Of a stretch of DNA of 64,000 nt, positions 36,188-46,715 are shown piece after piece (the stretch's first letter is position 1; each line of letters starts with the position of its first letter). The notes under the pieces were generated by a model. It was not told where the DNA came from. It searched no databases and saw only the letters and a list, made by a program, of their open reading frames with translations. This DNA is from Clostridium tagluense (GTDB lineage: Bacteria > Bacillota > Clostridia > Clostridiales > Clostridiaceae). The translations under genes were made by a program, and so were the position numbers. The stretch is taken from contig NZ_BHYK01000002.1 in assembly GCF_003865095.1 (NCBI RefSeq), positions 94,802 to 158,801 on the forward strand. Direction: 5' to 3'.

Positions 36188-37624
36188 ATGAGTAAATTCA
36201 CAGAAGATTCGAAACAATTACTAGAACACATTGGTGGTAGTGAAAACATTGTAGCAGTATCCCATTGTGCCACCCGTATGAGATTTGTTTTAAAGGAGGA
36301 TAAAAAAGCAGATATTAAAAAAATCAAAAATATTAAATCTGTAAAAGGAACATTTGCACAGGCTGGACAATTTCAAGTTATTATAGGGAATGAAGTTCCT
36401 GATTTTTACAATGAGTTTGTGGGAGTGTCAGGAGTAGATGGGGTTAGTAAGGATAAGGCAAAGGATGCAGCAAAAGGTAACATGAATTTTATTCAACGAA
36501 TGCTTGCTAATTTAGCAGAAATATTTACACCACTTATTCCAGCACTAATAGTTGGAGGTTTGATATTAGGTTTTCGTAACGTAATTGGAGATATCAAATT
36601 ACTTGAAGGTGGAACTAAAACAATAACTCAGTTGTATCCATTTTGGGCTGGAGTTCATTCCTTCTTGTGGTTAATTGGTGAAGCTATATTTTTCTACTTA
36701 CCAGTAGGAATAACTTGGTCTATTTCTAAAAAGATGGGCACAACTCAAATACTAGGAATTGTATTAGGTCTTACTTTAGTATCTCCTCAGCTTTTAAATG
36801 CCTATGATGTAGCAAAGACTGCTGCAGATAAAATTCCCTTTTGGGATTTTGGGACTTTCCACATTCAAATGATAGGGTATCAGGCGCAAGTTATCCCAGC
36901 CATCCTTGCAGGTTTTGTTTTAGCAATATTAGAAAAGAATGTGCGCAAGATCGTTCCAGAATATATATCTATGATAGTAGTACCTTTCCTAGCATTGGTG
37001 CCAACTGTAATAATAGCACATACTGTTTTAGGCCCAATAGGTTGGGCAATAGGTTCAGCTATATCAGGGGTAGTGTACAGCAGTTTAACTTCTGCTTTTG
37101 GATGGCTATTTGCAGCGGTTTTTGGATTCTTTTATGCCCCATTAGTAATTACTGGGCTACATCATATGTCAAATGCTATTGATCTGCAACTTATGGCTGA
37201 GTTTGGCGGAACAAATTTATGGCCAATGATTGCATTGTCAAACATAGCTCAAGGATCTGCAGTTGTAGCAATGATATTTATAAACAAAAAAACTAAACCA
37301 GAAGAAGAACAAGTGTCAATTCCAGCTGCTATTTCATGTTACCTAGGAGTAACTGAGCCAGCTATGTTTGGTATTAATTTAAAATACGTATATCCATTCC
37401 TAGCAGCTATGGTAGGATCAGCAATTGCAGGGGTAATATCTGTAGCCTCAGGAGTTATGGCAAACTCCATTGGTGTTGGTGGACTTCCTGGTATATTATC
37501 TATTCAACCTAAATATATGTTGGTTTTCTCATTGGCAATGCTGGTTGCAATAGTGGTTCCCTTTATATTAACTCTTCTTCTTTCTAAAACAAAATTTGCA
37601 GCAAAGTTTGCGCCAGAGGATTAA
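36188..37624 (+). CDS. treP: PTS trehalose transporter, EIIBC
   Basis: Imports trehalose and phosphorylates it to trehalose-6-phosphate. The 478 residues comprise an EIIB domain (1-~90, phospho-Cys in SHCATRMRF ~26) and an EIIC membrane domain from ~105 with ~10 helices, including GLHHMSNAIDLQL and the conserved GVTEPAMFGINLKY. No EIIA domain is fused, so phosphate must come from a separate glucose-type EIIA not present here. GGGGG precedes ATG 36188. Confidence 0.9.
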   Translation: MSKFTEDSKQLLEHIGGSENIVAVSHCATRMRFVLKEDKKADIKKIKNIKSVKGTFAQAGQFQVIIGNEVPDFYNEFVGVSGVDGVSKDKAKDAAKGNMNFIQRMLANLAEIFTPLIPALIVGGLILGFRNVIGDIKLLEGGTKTITQLYPFWAGVHSFLWLIGEAIFFYLPVGITWSISKKMGTTQILGIVLGLTLVSPQLLNAYDVAKTAADKIPFWDFGTFHIQMIGYQAQVIPAILAGFVLAILEKNVRKIVPEYISMIVVPFLALVPTVIIAHTVLGPIGWAIGSAISGVVYSSLTSAFGWLFAAVFGFFYAPLVITGLHHMSNAIDLQLMAEFGGTNLWPMIALSNIAQGSAVVAMIFINKKTKPEEEQVSIPAAISCYLGVTEPAMFGINLKYVYPFLAAMVGSAIAGVISVASGVMANSIGVGGLPGILSIQPKYMLVFSLAMLVAIVVPFILTLLLSKTKFAAKFAPED

Positions 37625-37732
37625 TTACTAATAAAATTAGTAGTTAAGTAACTATAAATTTATAATGTATATAAAAGGAATATTTCATGTAAATCCTTTT
37701 ATATGCATTCATTTAAAGGAGTATCAGAGTTT

Positions 37733-39391
37733 ATGAAAGATTTTAAAAAAAGTGTGGTTTATCAAATTTATCCTAGATCCTTTAAGGATTCAAATGGAGA
37801 TGGAATTGGTGATTTAAAAGGTGTTACTGAAAAATTAAATTACTTGAAAGAATTGGGAGTAGATTATATATGGTTAACACCATTTTATAATTCACCTCAA
37901 AAGGACAATGGTTATGATGTAGCGGATTATTGTAGTATTGATAGTAGTTTTGGAACTATGGAAGATTTTGATGAAATGGTTATAGCAGCTGAAAGATTAG
38001 GCATAGATGTTATGCTAGATATGGTATTTAACCATACATCTACAAAGCATAAATGGTTTCAAAAGGCTATAAAGGGTGATGAAAAATATAAAAATTACTA
38101 TATATTTAAACAAGCTGTGGATGGGAAACAACCAACTAATTGGATTTCTAAGTTTGGAGGTTCTGCTTGGGAATATACAGAAGAATTCAATGAATACTAT
38201 TTGCATTTATTTGACAAAACACAAGCAGACCTTAATTGGGAAAATCAAGAATTGAAACAAGAAGTATTTCAAGTGGTTAATTTTTGGATGGAAAAAGGTG
38301 TAAAGGGATTTCGCTTTGATGTAATTAACTTAATTTCAAAACCTGAAAAATATGAAGATGATTATACAGGCGATGGTCGCCGTTTTTATACAGATGGTCC
38401 TAAAATTCATGAATATTTAAAACAACTTAATAAGGAGAGTTTTGGAAAAAATGAAGATATTATTACAGTTGGAGAAATGTCTTCAACAACTATAGAAAAT
38501 TGTGGCAAATATTCAAATCCTAAGGAAAAAGAATTGTCTATGGTATTTAATTTTCATCATCTTAAAGTGGATTATAAAAATGGTGATAAGTGGAGTTTGA
38601 TGGATTTTGATTTTTTAGGGTTAAAACAAATTCTTAATGACTGGCAGGTTGGTATGGAGGAAAGTAATGGTTGGAATGCACTATTTTGGTGCAACCATGA
38701 TCAGCCTCGGATTGTGTCTCGTTTTGGAGATGATAAAAAATACCATAGTGAATCTGCAAAAATGCTGGCAACAACGCTACATATGTTAAGAGGAACACCT
38801 TATATTTATCAAGGTGAAGAGTTTGGTATGACAAATCCATATTTTGATAAAATTGAGTTATATAAAGATGTAGAATCGATTAATTGTTATAATACTTTAA
38901 AAGATGAGGGTATGGATAATAAAGAAATAATTAAAATCTTGCAATCAAAATCAAGAGATAATTCCCGTACTCCAGTTCAATGGAATGATAATGTAAATGC
39001 TGGTTTTACTACAGGGACACCGCTTATATCAATAAGTAGTAATTATAAGAGAATAAATGCTGAGAATGCATTACAGGACGAAGATTCTATTTTTTATCAC
39101 TACAAGAAGCTTATAGAGCTTAGAAAAAAATATGATATAATTGCTTATGGCGATTTTGAGATTATATTAGAAGAGGATTCTCAGATATTTGCTTATGTTC
39201 GTTCAATGAAGAAGGAAAGACTTTTAGTTATAAATAATTTTTATGGGAAAGAAGTTAATTTTATATTGCCAGAAGGTTTAAAATTTAAGGGCAAATCCAC
39301 TATTTTAATATCAAATTATAAAGATACTGAAAATAATATTGAAAAACTAACTTTAAGACCATATGAAGCTATTGTTTTTTATATAAAATAG
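37733..39391 (+). CDS. treC: Alpha,alpha-phosphotrehalase (GH13)
   Basis: Hydrolyses trehalose-6-phosphate to glucose and glucose-6-phosphate. The 552-residue (beta/alpha)8 enzyme shows the GH13 conserved regions: DMVFNHTS (region I), GFRFDVINLI with nucleophile Asp (II), VGEMSST with acid Glu (III), and FWCNHDQPR (IV), in the order and spacing of TreC/TreA. I chose ATG 37733 (MKDFKKSVVYQIYPRSF) because AAAGGAG lies 11 bp upstream. The codon at 37703 is before that site. It is the final gene of the tre operon. Confidence 0.9.
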   Translation: MKDFKKSVVYQIYPRSFKDSNGDGIGDLKGVTEKLNYLKELGVDYIWLTPFYNSPQKDNGYDVADYCSIDSSFGTMEDFDEMVIAAERLGIDVMLDMVFNHTSTKHKWFQKAIKGDEKYKNYYIFKQAVDGKQPTNWISKFGGSAWEYTEEFNEYYLHLFDKTQADLNWENQELKQEVFQVVNFWMEKGVKGFRFDVINLISKPEKYEDDYTGDGRRFYTDGPKIHEYLKQLNKESFGKNEDIITVGEMSSTTIENCGKYSNPKEKELSMVFNFHHLKVDYKNGDKWSLMDFDFLGLKQILNDWQVGMEESNGWNALFWCNHDQPRIVSRFGDDKKYHSESAKMLATTLHMLRGTPYIYQGEEFGMTNPYFDKIELYKDVESINCYNTLKDEGMDNKEIIKILQSKSRDNSRTPVQWNDNVNAGFTTGTPLISISSNYKRINAENALQDEDSIFYHYKKLIELRKKYDIIAYGDFEIILEEDSQIFAYVRSMKKERLLVINNFYGKEVNFILPEGLKFKGKSTILISNYKDTENNIEKLTLRPYEAIVFYIK

Positions 39392-39444
39392 AATCTGAAG
39401 TTATAGTATCTAGATTTTTAAAGGGAATTAATGAAATAATGTAT

Positions 39445-39480
39445 AAAAGAGCATAAACTATTTTTAGTTTATGCTCTTTT
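39445..39480. terminator. Bidirectional terminator between treC and the hydrogenase gene
   Basis: AAAAGAGCATAAACTA-TTTT-TAGTTTATGCTCTTTT is a perfect 16-bp stem with A and T runs on both sides. Confidence 0.9.
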
Positions 39481-39530
39481 ATAAAGATTATTTTATAATT
39501 GGATAGAATATTAATTTTAAAGATAAATTA

Positions 39531-41006
39531 TTATTTAGACATAAAGTCTTTGCCACGATGTAAATCAATTTCATCTAATTTAATTACTCTTAATGAATCA
39601 CTGACATCTTTTTCTAAGGCTAACTGCCCATATTTATCTACTTCTTTTTTATCCTTTGGACCATGATTAAGGGAGGCTGGCCCACCTATACATCCACCAC
39701 TACAAGCCATTCCTTCTATGAAATTACCATTTAATCTGTTGAATTTCAATAATTTTAGTGCTTTATCGCATTCAATAAGGCCATCACAACTTATAGGTGT
39801 AAACTCAAGTGAAGTATTTTCAGCTTCTACTAAATGTTTTACAGCTTCTGTAAGACCACCTGATTTAGCAAAAATTCTTCCATAGAAAGAAGCATTGTTC
39901 AAGGGAAGTTCTTCGCATTCTAGAAGATCTATGTCAAAAGCATCAAGCATTGCCTGAAGCTCTTCAAAAGTCATTGCATAATCAGTAATGCCTTTTATAT
40001 CGGCCTCATTTATTTCCATTTTTTTAGCCGTACAAGGTCCCATAAATACAATTTTAGCTAGTGGGTCTGTATTTCTAATTAGTTTAGAAATTGCTATCAT
40101 TGGTGAAACTGTGTTTGAAACATATTTACCGAGTTCTGGGTAATTTTTCTTAATGTAAGACACAAAAGCTGGGCAACAAGAGCTTGTCATAGCTTTGAGC
40201 TGCTCAATATTTTCTAAAAATTCGCTTGTTTCATTTTGTGCTACCATATCTGCACCAAGGGCTACCTCTATGACATCTTGAAAACCCATTTTCTTTATTC
40301 CTGAGACTACTTGACCAATTTTAGCATAAGTAAATTGGCTAGAAATTGCAGGTGCAACTATGGCATATACATGTTTATTTTTATCTTCTTTTGCTGCTAG
40401 CAATAAATTAGTAATCTCTACTACTGAAGATTTATCCATAATTGCACCAAAAGGGCATTGATAAACGCAAGCACCGCATTGTATACATTTCTCATTATTA
40501 ATTACCGCTTTTTTATCTTCATCAATGCTTAAAGCACCTGCATTACAAGCCCTAATACAAGGCCTTTTAACATCAGAGATTGCATTGTATGGACAAACAT
40601 CTCTGCATTTACCGCATTCAATACATTTGTTGGTGTCAATATAAGAACGTCTATTTATGGAGTGAATTGCACCAACTGGGCATACTTGAACACATTTGTG
40701 GGTTAGACAACCTCTGCAAGCTTCAGTAACAGTAAATCGTTGTATGGGGCATTCATCACAAGCAATATTTATTACTTCAACAACATTTTTATTTTTTTTA
40801 TCTCCACCCATTACAAGCTTTATTCTCTCACCAATAATTGCTCTTTCTTTATGAATGCAACAACGGGTTCTTGCTTTGGGTCCTGGAACAAGTACCTTAA
40901 ATAGATTTTTACCTTCTTTTTTTAGAGTTCCTTTAATAGAAAGCTTAACTACTTCTCTTATTACCTCATATTTTATAAGCTGTATATCATTATCGAAAGT
41001 TTTCAT
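39531..41006 (-). CDS. Monomeric [FeFe] hydrogenase, group B type
   Basis: A 491-residue iron-sulfur enzyme. The N-terminal half holds an unusual Cys-rich start (CCIHKER, CDECPIQR, CRGCLTHKCVQVCP) and several 4Fe-4S clusters (CIECGKCRDVCP, CIQCGACVYQCP). The C-terminal H-cluster domain shows the three signatures: TSSCCPAF (~268), MGPCTAKK (~318) and EGMACSGGCIGGP (~435). It lacks the 2Fe-2S plant-type domain of group A hydrogenases, and the arrangement fits the clostridial group B1 family. Likely ferredoxin-linked H2 turnover. Maturases HydEFG are not nearby. Confidence 0.85.
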   Translation of the reverse strand: MKTFDNDIQLIKYEVIREVVKLSIKGTLKKEGKNLFKVLVPGPKARTRCCIHKERAIIGERIKLVMGGDKKNKNVVEVINIACDECPIQRFTVTEACRGCLTHKCVQVCPVGAIHSINRRSYIDTNKCIECGKCRDVCPYNAISDVKRPCIRACNAGALSIDEDKKAVINNEKCIQCGACVYQCPFGAIMDKSSVVEITNLLLAAKEDKNKHVYAIVAPAISSQFTYAKIGQVVSGIKKMGFQDVIEVALGADMVAQNETSEFLENIEQLKAMTSSCCPAFVSYIKKNYPELGKYVSNTVSPMIAISKLIRNTDPLAKIVFMGPCTAKKMEINEADIKGITDYAMTFEELQAMLDAFDIDLLECEELPLNNASFYGRIFAKSGGLTEAVKHLVEAENTSLEFTPISCDGLIECDKALKLLKFNRLNGNFIEGMACSGGCIGGPASLNHGPKDKKEVDKYGQLALEKDVSDSLRVIKLDEIDLHRGKDFMSK

Positions 41007-41382
41007 ATTTATCGCCGCTCCTATTTTTACAATATTGTGATATAAATACTAAATTCTAAAATTCAAACAGGGAGCAAAGTATATTTACTGTTTTCATAAA
41101 TATATATATATTACTCCAGGTAAATTGTTTTAATTACATAAGAATAATATCATTATGTTAATAAATTATCAAGTTGTTTCATTTGGTATTAGCACGAGAG
41201 TGAGGTATTCATATTGTTTTTTTAGAGTTAATATATCTTTTTAAATCATAATTTATTATAAAATAACTAGGAACTGCATATATCAACACACCTACTATAA
41301 TTTTTTGCTCACAACTGGATTATTTAAAGTGATATAATCTATATAACGCAATTAAAAATAACAATTTATGGAGGGGTATAAT
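41007..41382. other. Intergenic region between divergent genes
   Basis: 376 bp of A/T-rich DNA between the hydrogenase start and the next rightward gene. It should hold both promoters. I see no hairpin, repeat or short gene that I can support. Confidence 0.5.
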
Positions 41383-41853
41383 ATGGTAGGTGAATTTCAA
41401 ACAGGGGGAGAAAATATTCAATCAGGAAGTAGTTTAGAGGAATACATTAGTAAAATCAAAGAAGCTGTAGATGAATTATCTGAATCAATAGTGGTTTTTG
41501 TCTATGGAACACTTATGAGTGGAAATAGTAATCATGAAAGATACCTGTCAAAGGCTAGATTTGTAGGAGATGCTATAGCAGAAGGATTTGCACTATACGA
41601 TTTAGGTAGTTATCCTGGAATAATTCACAGTGAGAATGATAATGTTAAAGGCCAGCTTTATATTATCGATAGTAGAATATTGAGAGAACTAGATATACTT
41701 GAGGAAGAAGGCAGTTTATATATAAAAAAATTAATTAATGTAGTCAATTATAAGAATGAGACTCAAGAAGCTTATGTCTATGTGTATAATAATGATGTTT
41801 CAGGAAAAGTTAAAGTTTGCTATGAAAACCAACCTTGGGGATTAAAAATTTAA
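41383..41853 (+). CDS. Gamma-glutamylcyclotransferase-like (AIG2/YtfP) protein
   Basis: A 156-residue protein. After ~35 residues of helical lead-in comes the family opening VFVYGTLMSGNSNHERYL (~43-60), with the substrate-binding YGTL loop. Later come GFALYDLGSYPGI and the catalytic-Glu region LDILEEEGSLY. Members cleave gamma-glutamyl amines or act in glutathione and amine turnover; the substrate here is unknown. The start is ATG 41383 behind GGAGGGG; the upstream ATG 41368 overlaps that site. It lies 21 bp before the Cys-rich gene and probably shares its transcript. Confidence 0.75.
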   Translation: MVGEFQTGGENIQSGSSLEEYISKIKEAVDELSESIVVFVYGTLMSGNSNHERYLSKARFVGDAIAEGFALYDLGSYPGIIHSENDNVKGQLYIIDSRILRELDILEEEGSLYIKKLINVVNYKNETQEAYVYVYNNDVSGKVKVCYENQPWGLKI

Positions 41854-41874
41854 GAAGATTGTTAGGAGATTATT

Positions 41875-42528
41875 ATGAAAAAAGTATTTGCACCAGGGTG
41901 TGCTTTAATGATTTACAAACCAGAGCTAGGGAGAAAAGTGCTGGATTTTTTAAATAGTGATTTAGGAAAGATAGATGAATATCTAGTTTGCTGTAGACAT
42001 GAACCAACTTTGGACAAGAGGACACAAATAATAAATACTTGTGCCGGTTGTGATAAGCGGTATAGAGAACTATATGAAGGGGTAACAACAATTTCACTTT
42101 GGGAGGTATTAGCTGAGAGTAAAACATTTTCATTTCCAGATTATAAAGGAAAAGAAATGGCAATTCTGGATGCATGTCCTACAAGGCATCAGGAAAGGGT
42201 TCATAATGCAGTAAGAGTGTTATTGAAAAGGATGAATATCATTGTGTTAGAGCCAGAAAAAACAAGAACAAAGGGTACTTGCTGTGGAGATAGTTTTTAC
42301 GGTGTTCTTCCTCTGGAGCAAGTTAAAGATAAAATGAAAAAGCGTGCTGGAGAGATGCCAGCTACTGATGTTGTTGTTTATTGTGTTTCATGCTCTAAAT
42401 CAATATATATAGGAGGTAAGAAACCTAGATATTTAGTAGACCTTTTATTTGGAGAGGATACAATCCCTGGTACTTTTGAACCAGATGAGTGGCATGGGCA
42501 GATTAATGATTTTATAAATGAACATTAA
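41875..42528 (+). CDS. Cys-rich (CCG-type) iron-sulfur redox protein, HdrB-related
   Basis: A 217-residue protein with two Cys-rich halves like the CCG domains of heterodisulfide reductase subunit B and related proteins: CCRH with CAGCDKRY (~43-65), DACPTRHQ (~101), TCCGDSFYG (~138-146) and VSCSKSI (~170-176). Such domains bind an unusual iron-sulfur site and handle thiol-disulfide electron flow. The precise partner is unknown, though the group B hydrogenase is encoded divergently close by. Confidence 0.65.
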   Translation: MKKVFAPGCALMIYKPELGRKVLDFLNSDLGKIDEYLVCCRHEPTLDKRTQIINTCAGCDKRYRELYEGVTTISLWEVLAESKTFSFPDYKGKEMAILDACPTRHQERVHNAVRVLLKRMNIIVLEPEKTRTKGTCCGDSFYGVLPLEQVKDKMKKRAGEMPATDVVVYCVSCSKSIYIGGKKPRYLVDLLFGEDTIPGTFEPDEWHGQINDFINEH

Positions 42529-42573
42529 ATAATTGCATCCACAGCTATTCACAATCCTAAATACTACAATATT

Positions 42574-42611
42574 AAAGCTGAAGCCTCCAATCTGATAGAG
42601 GCTTCAGCTTT
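42574..42611. terminator. Bidirectional terminator
   Basis: AAAGCTGAAGCCTC and GAGGCTTCAGCTTT form a perfect 14-bp stem between the convergent Cys-rich protein gene and glpF. Confidence 0.85.
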
Positions 42612-42632
42612 TGTTAAATTATATTTATTATT

Positions 42633-43340
42633 TTAAAATACTGCTACCCAAACTAATGCCGCAAGGATTGCACCAACTATGGGTGCAATTACTGGAACCC
42701 ATGAATATGACCAATCAGAATCTCCTTTACCAGCTATTGGTAATAGAGCATGAGCAATTCTTGGTCCCAGGTCCCTTGCTGGATTAATTGCATAGCCAGT
42801 TGGGCCACCTAAAGAAAGACCTAAACCTAAAATTAATCCACCAACAACAAATGTTGGTATTCCATCAGCGGCTTTAACTCCGCCTATACCTAATATAACA
42901 AAAACCAATACAAATGTTCCAATAACTTCAGTTATAAAGTTTGAAGAATAATTTCTAATTGCTGGTCCTGTACAGAATACTGCAAGCTTTCCTGCTTTAT
43001 CATCTGTTGCCTTCCAGTGGTCTAAGTATGCAAGCCATACTAGCACAGCACCAACCATTGCGCCTAGTAGTTGAGCTATAACATAACCAGGCACCTGTGC
43101 CCATGAGAATTTATGAACAACCGCTAGTGCTATAGTAAGTGCTGGGTTAAAATGGGCACCACTTATTGCACCAAAAATGAAGGCTGGTAACATAACTGCC
43201 ATTGCCCAACCAGATGCAACTACCATCCAGCCAGCATTTTGAGATTTACTTTTGCCTAGTACAACTCCTGCAACTACACCGTCGCCTAAAAGAATAAGTA
43301 TCATAGTACCGAAAAATTCAGCTAATAATTTTGTTGACAT
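42633..43340 (-). CDS. glpF: Glycerol uptake facilitator (aquaglyceroporin)
   Basis: The 235-residue MIP-family channel has six membrane helices and both selectivity loops: HFNPALTIA (~64) and AINPARDLGPR (~186). The Asp after the second NPA box is typical of glycerol-conducting members. It lets glycerol diffuse in, where GlpK traps it. It lies 65 bp after glpK in the same leftward operon. Confidence 0.95.
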   Translation of the reverse strand: MSTKLLAEFFGTMILILLGDGVVAGVVLGKSKSQNAGWMVVASGWAMAVMLPAFIFGAISGAHFNPALTIALAVVHKFSWAQVPGYVIAQLLGAMVGAVLVWLAYLDHWKATDDKAGKLAVFCTGPAIRNYSSNFITEVIGTFVLVFVILGIGGVKAADGIPTFVVGGLILGLGLSLGGPTGYAINPARDLGPRIAHALLPIAGKGDSDWSYSWVPVIAPIVGAILAALVWVAVF

Positions 43341-43405
43341 CTTATTTCCCCCTTAGTTTATCAATATTTATATTAAGTATTATTAATACATTCCCTATGA
43401 TAAAC

Positions 43406-44905
<1,500 letters not shown>

Positions 44906-44928
44906 TTACACTCCTTCTTGAATTTATT

Positions 44929-44942
44929 GGAAAACGTTTACT
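44929..44942 (-). promoter_or_regulatory. cre-like site upstream of glpK
   Basis: GGAAAACGTTTACT fits the cre pattern TGWAANCGNTNWCA with mismatches only at the two end positions. Carbon catabolite control by CcpA is established for glpFK in Firmicutes; binding here is inferred. Confidence 0.5.
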
Positions 44943-44957
44943 TGAAGTTTGTAGAAA

Positions 44958-44984
44958 CACGGTATTATACTCATTAATACCGTG
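44958..44984 (-). terminator. Hairpin between the glpA and glpK transcription units
   Basis: CACGGTATTA and TAATACCGTG form a perfect 10-bp stem with a 7-nt loop. On the minus strand only TTTCT follows, so it is a weak terminator or an RNA element for glpK. Nearby, GCCACC and GGTGG motifs (45005-45055) add smaller hairpins. Confidence 0.45.
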
Positions 44985-45068
44985 AATTTAACAATAATTA
45001 ATTTGCCACCAAGGTGGAACTTGACACATGCCATTTGCCACCTTGATGGTACTATGCTATAAAGAACA

Positions 45069-45434
45069 TTATGCCTCTTCAATATCCTTAGTTGCTATAA
45101 TATTTACGCCTGTGTTAAGTACGTTTTTAAGTACTACATCACCTATATGGATGGGAGCTTTCACTGAAAGATTTTTTAATGCTCCTACACAGTCATAAAT
45201 CAAATTCTTTGGAATATCCTTCTCAGTCTTTACAGGAAGTATCGCACTTTTTCCGTTTGTTACTAAAACAGATGATGTAACAACTCTTGTTGGATTTGTA
45301 CATTCCTTCTTACCATAGTTTTCACCGATTTTACAGGTATTGCCGGATACACTTATAACTTCATTGCCAGAAAGCTCTACTGTAAGAGCACAACCCACTG
45401 GACAGCCTATGCAAGTCAATTCTCTAGTACTCAT
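45069..45434 (-). CDS. DUF1667 Cys-rich protein of the glycerol-3-phosphate dehydrogenase operon
   Basis: A 121-residue protein with the family's N-terminal CIGCPVGCALTVE (Cys 8, 11, 15), followed by GNTCKIGENYGKKEC (Cys 33, 45). The Cys pattern suggests an iron-sulfur cluster. In clostridia it is regularly encoded after glpA and an FAD oxidoreductase, as here (6 bp spacing), and is probably a small electron-transfer subunit. Confidence 0.85.
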   Translation of the reverse strand: MSTRELTCIGCPVGCALTVELSGNEVISVSGNTCKIGENYGKKECTNPTRVVTSSVLVTNGKSAILPVKTEKDIPKNLIYDCVGALKNLSVKAPIHIGDVVLKNVLNTGVNIIATKDIEEA

Positions 45435-45440
45435 AATATA

Positions 45441-46700
45441 CTACTCCTTTTCTACTTTTATAGTAATCTTCGTACATTCACTATATTTATCAAAAACTGC
45501 TTTAGTTAATTTAACACTTTCCATTTCGCCAGGGGTCAAAATCTTCTTTTTCAAATGCATTTCTAAAGCATCATCAAAGTATACAGATATATAAGAATTT
45601 TTATAGACCTCGCCTACTCTAAATCTAACATCTATTCCATTACCGATATTTTCAGCATTGATAGTCGTTGGTACTGTATATCTAACACCACCTGTTGCGA
45701 AAATTGGAATCGAAGCTCCCTCATGGTGAATTCCATTTATATAATCTGCGGCATTTCTACCGGCAGTGTAGCTTTCAGTGGTTACATTGTCTACCAAATC
45801 GTGAACATGAAGCACATTACCACAGGTAAATATACCAGAGATACTTGTCTGCATACTTTCATCAACCTCAGGTCCTCCAGTAACTCTAGAAAGTTTAACA
45901 TTTGCTTTTCTAGAAAGTTCATTTTCAGGTAGAAGTCCAACAGATAAGAGTAATGTATCGCAAGGAATATATTCCTCAGTGCCAGCAATTACCTTTCTCT
46001 TATCATCAACTGCGGCTATTGTAACTCCAGAAAGTCTATCTCCACCATGTATATTTATTATAGTGTGGCTTAATTTTAGTGGAATATCAAAATCGTCTAA
46101 GCACTGTACAATATTCCTCTTAAGTCCACTTGAATGTGGCATAAGTTCTATACAAGCTTTTACTTTTGCTCCTTCTAGGGTCATTCTTCTTGCCATTATA
46201 AGTCCGATATCTCCGGAACCAAGGATTACTACTTCTTTGCCTGGCATTAAGCCTTCCACATTAACATATTTTTGAGCTGTTCCTGCTGTATAAATACCTG
46301 AACATCTTGAGCCTGGTATGTTTAAAGCTCCCCTTGGTCTTTCACGACAGCCCATTGCAAGTATTATTGCTTTTGCCTTAATCTCAAGAATACCGTCTTT
46401 CGCATTTACTGCAGTAACTTGTTTATTATCATTTACATCCAAAACCATAGTATCCAGCTTATACTCAATGCCAAGACTAACAACCTTGTCAATAAATCGT
46501 TTTGAATATTCAGGACCAGTTAATTCTTCTTTAAAGGTATGAAGACCGAAACCATTATGAATACATTGATTGAGAATACCACCTAATTGGTCATCTCTTT
46601 CTATAATTAAAATGCTATTTATGCCTTGATCCTTTGCAGAAACCGCAGCTGCAAGTCCTGCTGGACCGCCACCTATTATGACTAAATCATATTCTTGCAT
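45441..46700 (-). CDS. FAD-dependent pyridine nucleotide-disulfide-type oxidoreductase
   Basis: A 419-residue flavoprotein. The N terminus has the FAD-binding GGGPAGLAAAVSAKDQGI (~10-27). AMGCRERPRGALNIPGSR and the second Rossmann motif VILGSGDIGLIMARRM (~158-173) bind NAD(P)H. FTCGNVLHVHDLVD closes the FAD site. It lacks the CxxC disulfide of thioredoxin reductases. It lies between glpA and the DUF1667 gene and probably passes electrons from glycerol-3-phosphate oxidation to NAD or another carrier. Confidence 0.85.
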   Translation of the reverse strand: MQEYDLVIIGGGPAGLAAAVSAKDQGINSILIIERDDQLGGILNQCIHNGFGLHTFKEELTGPEYSKRFIDKVVSLGIEYKLDTMVLDVNDNKQVTAVNAKDGILEIKAKAIILAMGCRERPRGALNIPGSRCSGIYTAGTAQKYVNVEGLMPGKEVVILGSGDIGLIMARRMTLEGAKVKACIELMPHSSGLKRNIVQCLDDFDIPLKLSHTIINIHGGDRLSGVTIAAVDDKRKVIAGTEEYIPCDTLLLSVGLLPENELSRKANVKLSRVTGGPEVDESMQTSISGIFTCGNVLHVHDLVDNVTTESYTAGRNAADYINGIHHEGASIPIFATGGVRYTVPTTINAENIGNGIDVRFRVGEVYKNSYISVYFDDALEMHLKKKILTPGEMESVKLTKAVFDKYSECTKITIKVEKE

Positions 46701-46715
46701 ATTTATTCCTCCAAT

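Noticed and set aside
36841-37182. Open frame of 113 codons inside treP
   Set aside because: Out-of-frame shadow of the well-supported EIIC domain.
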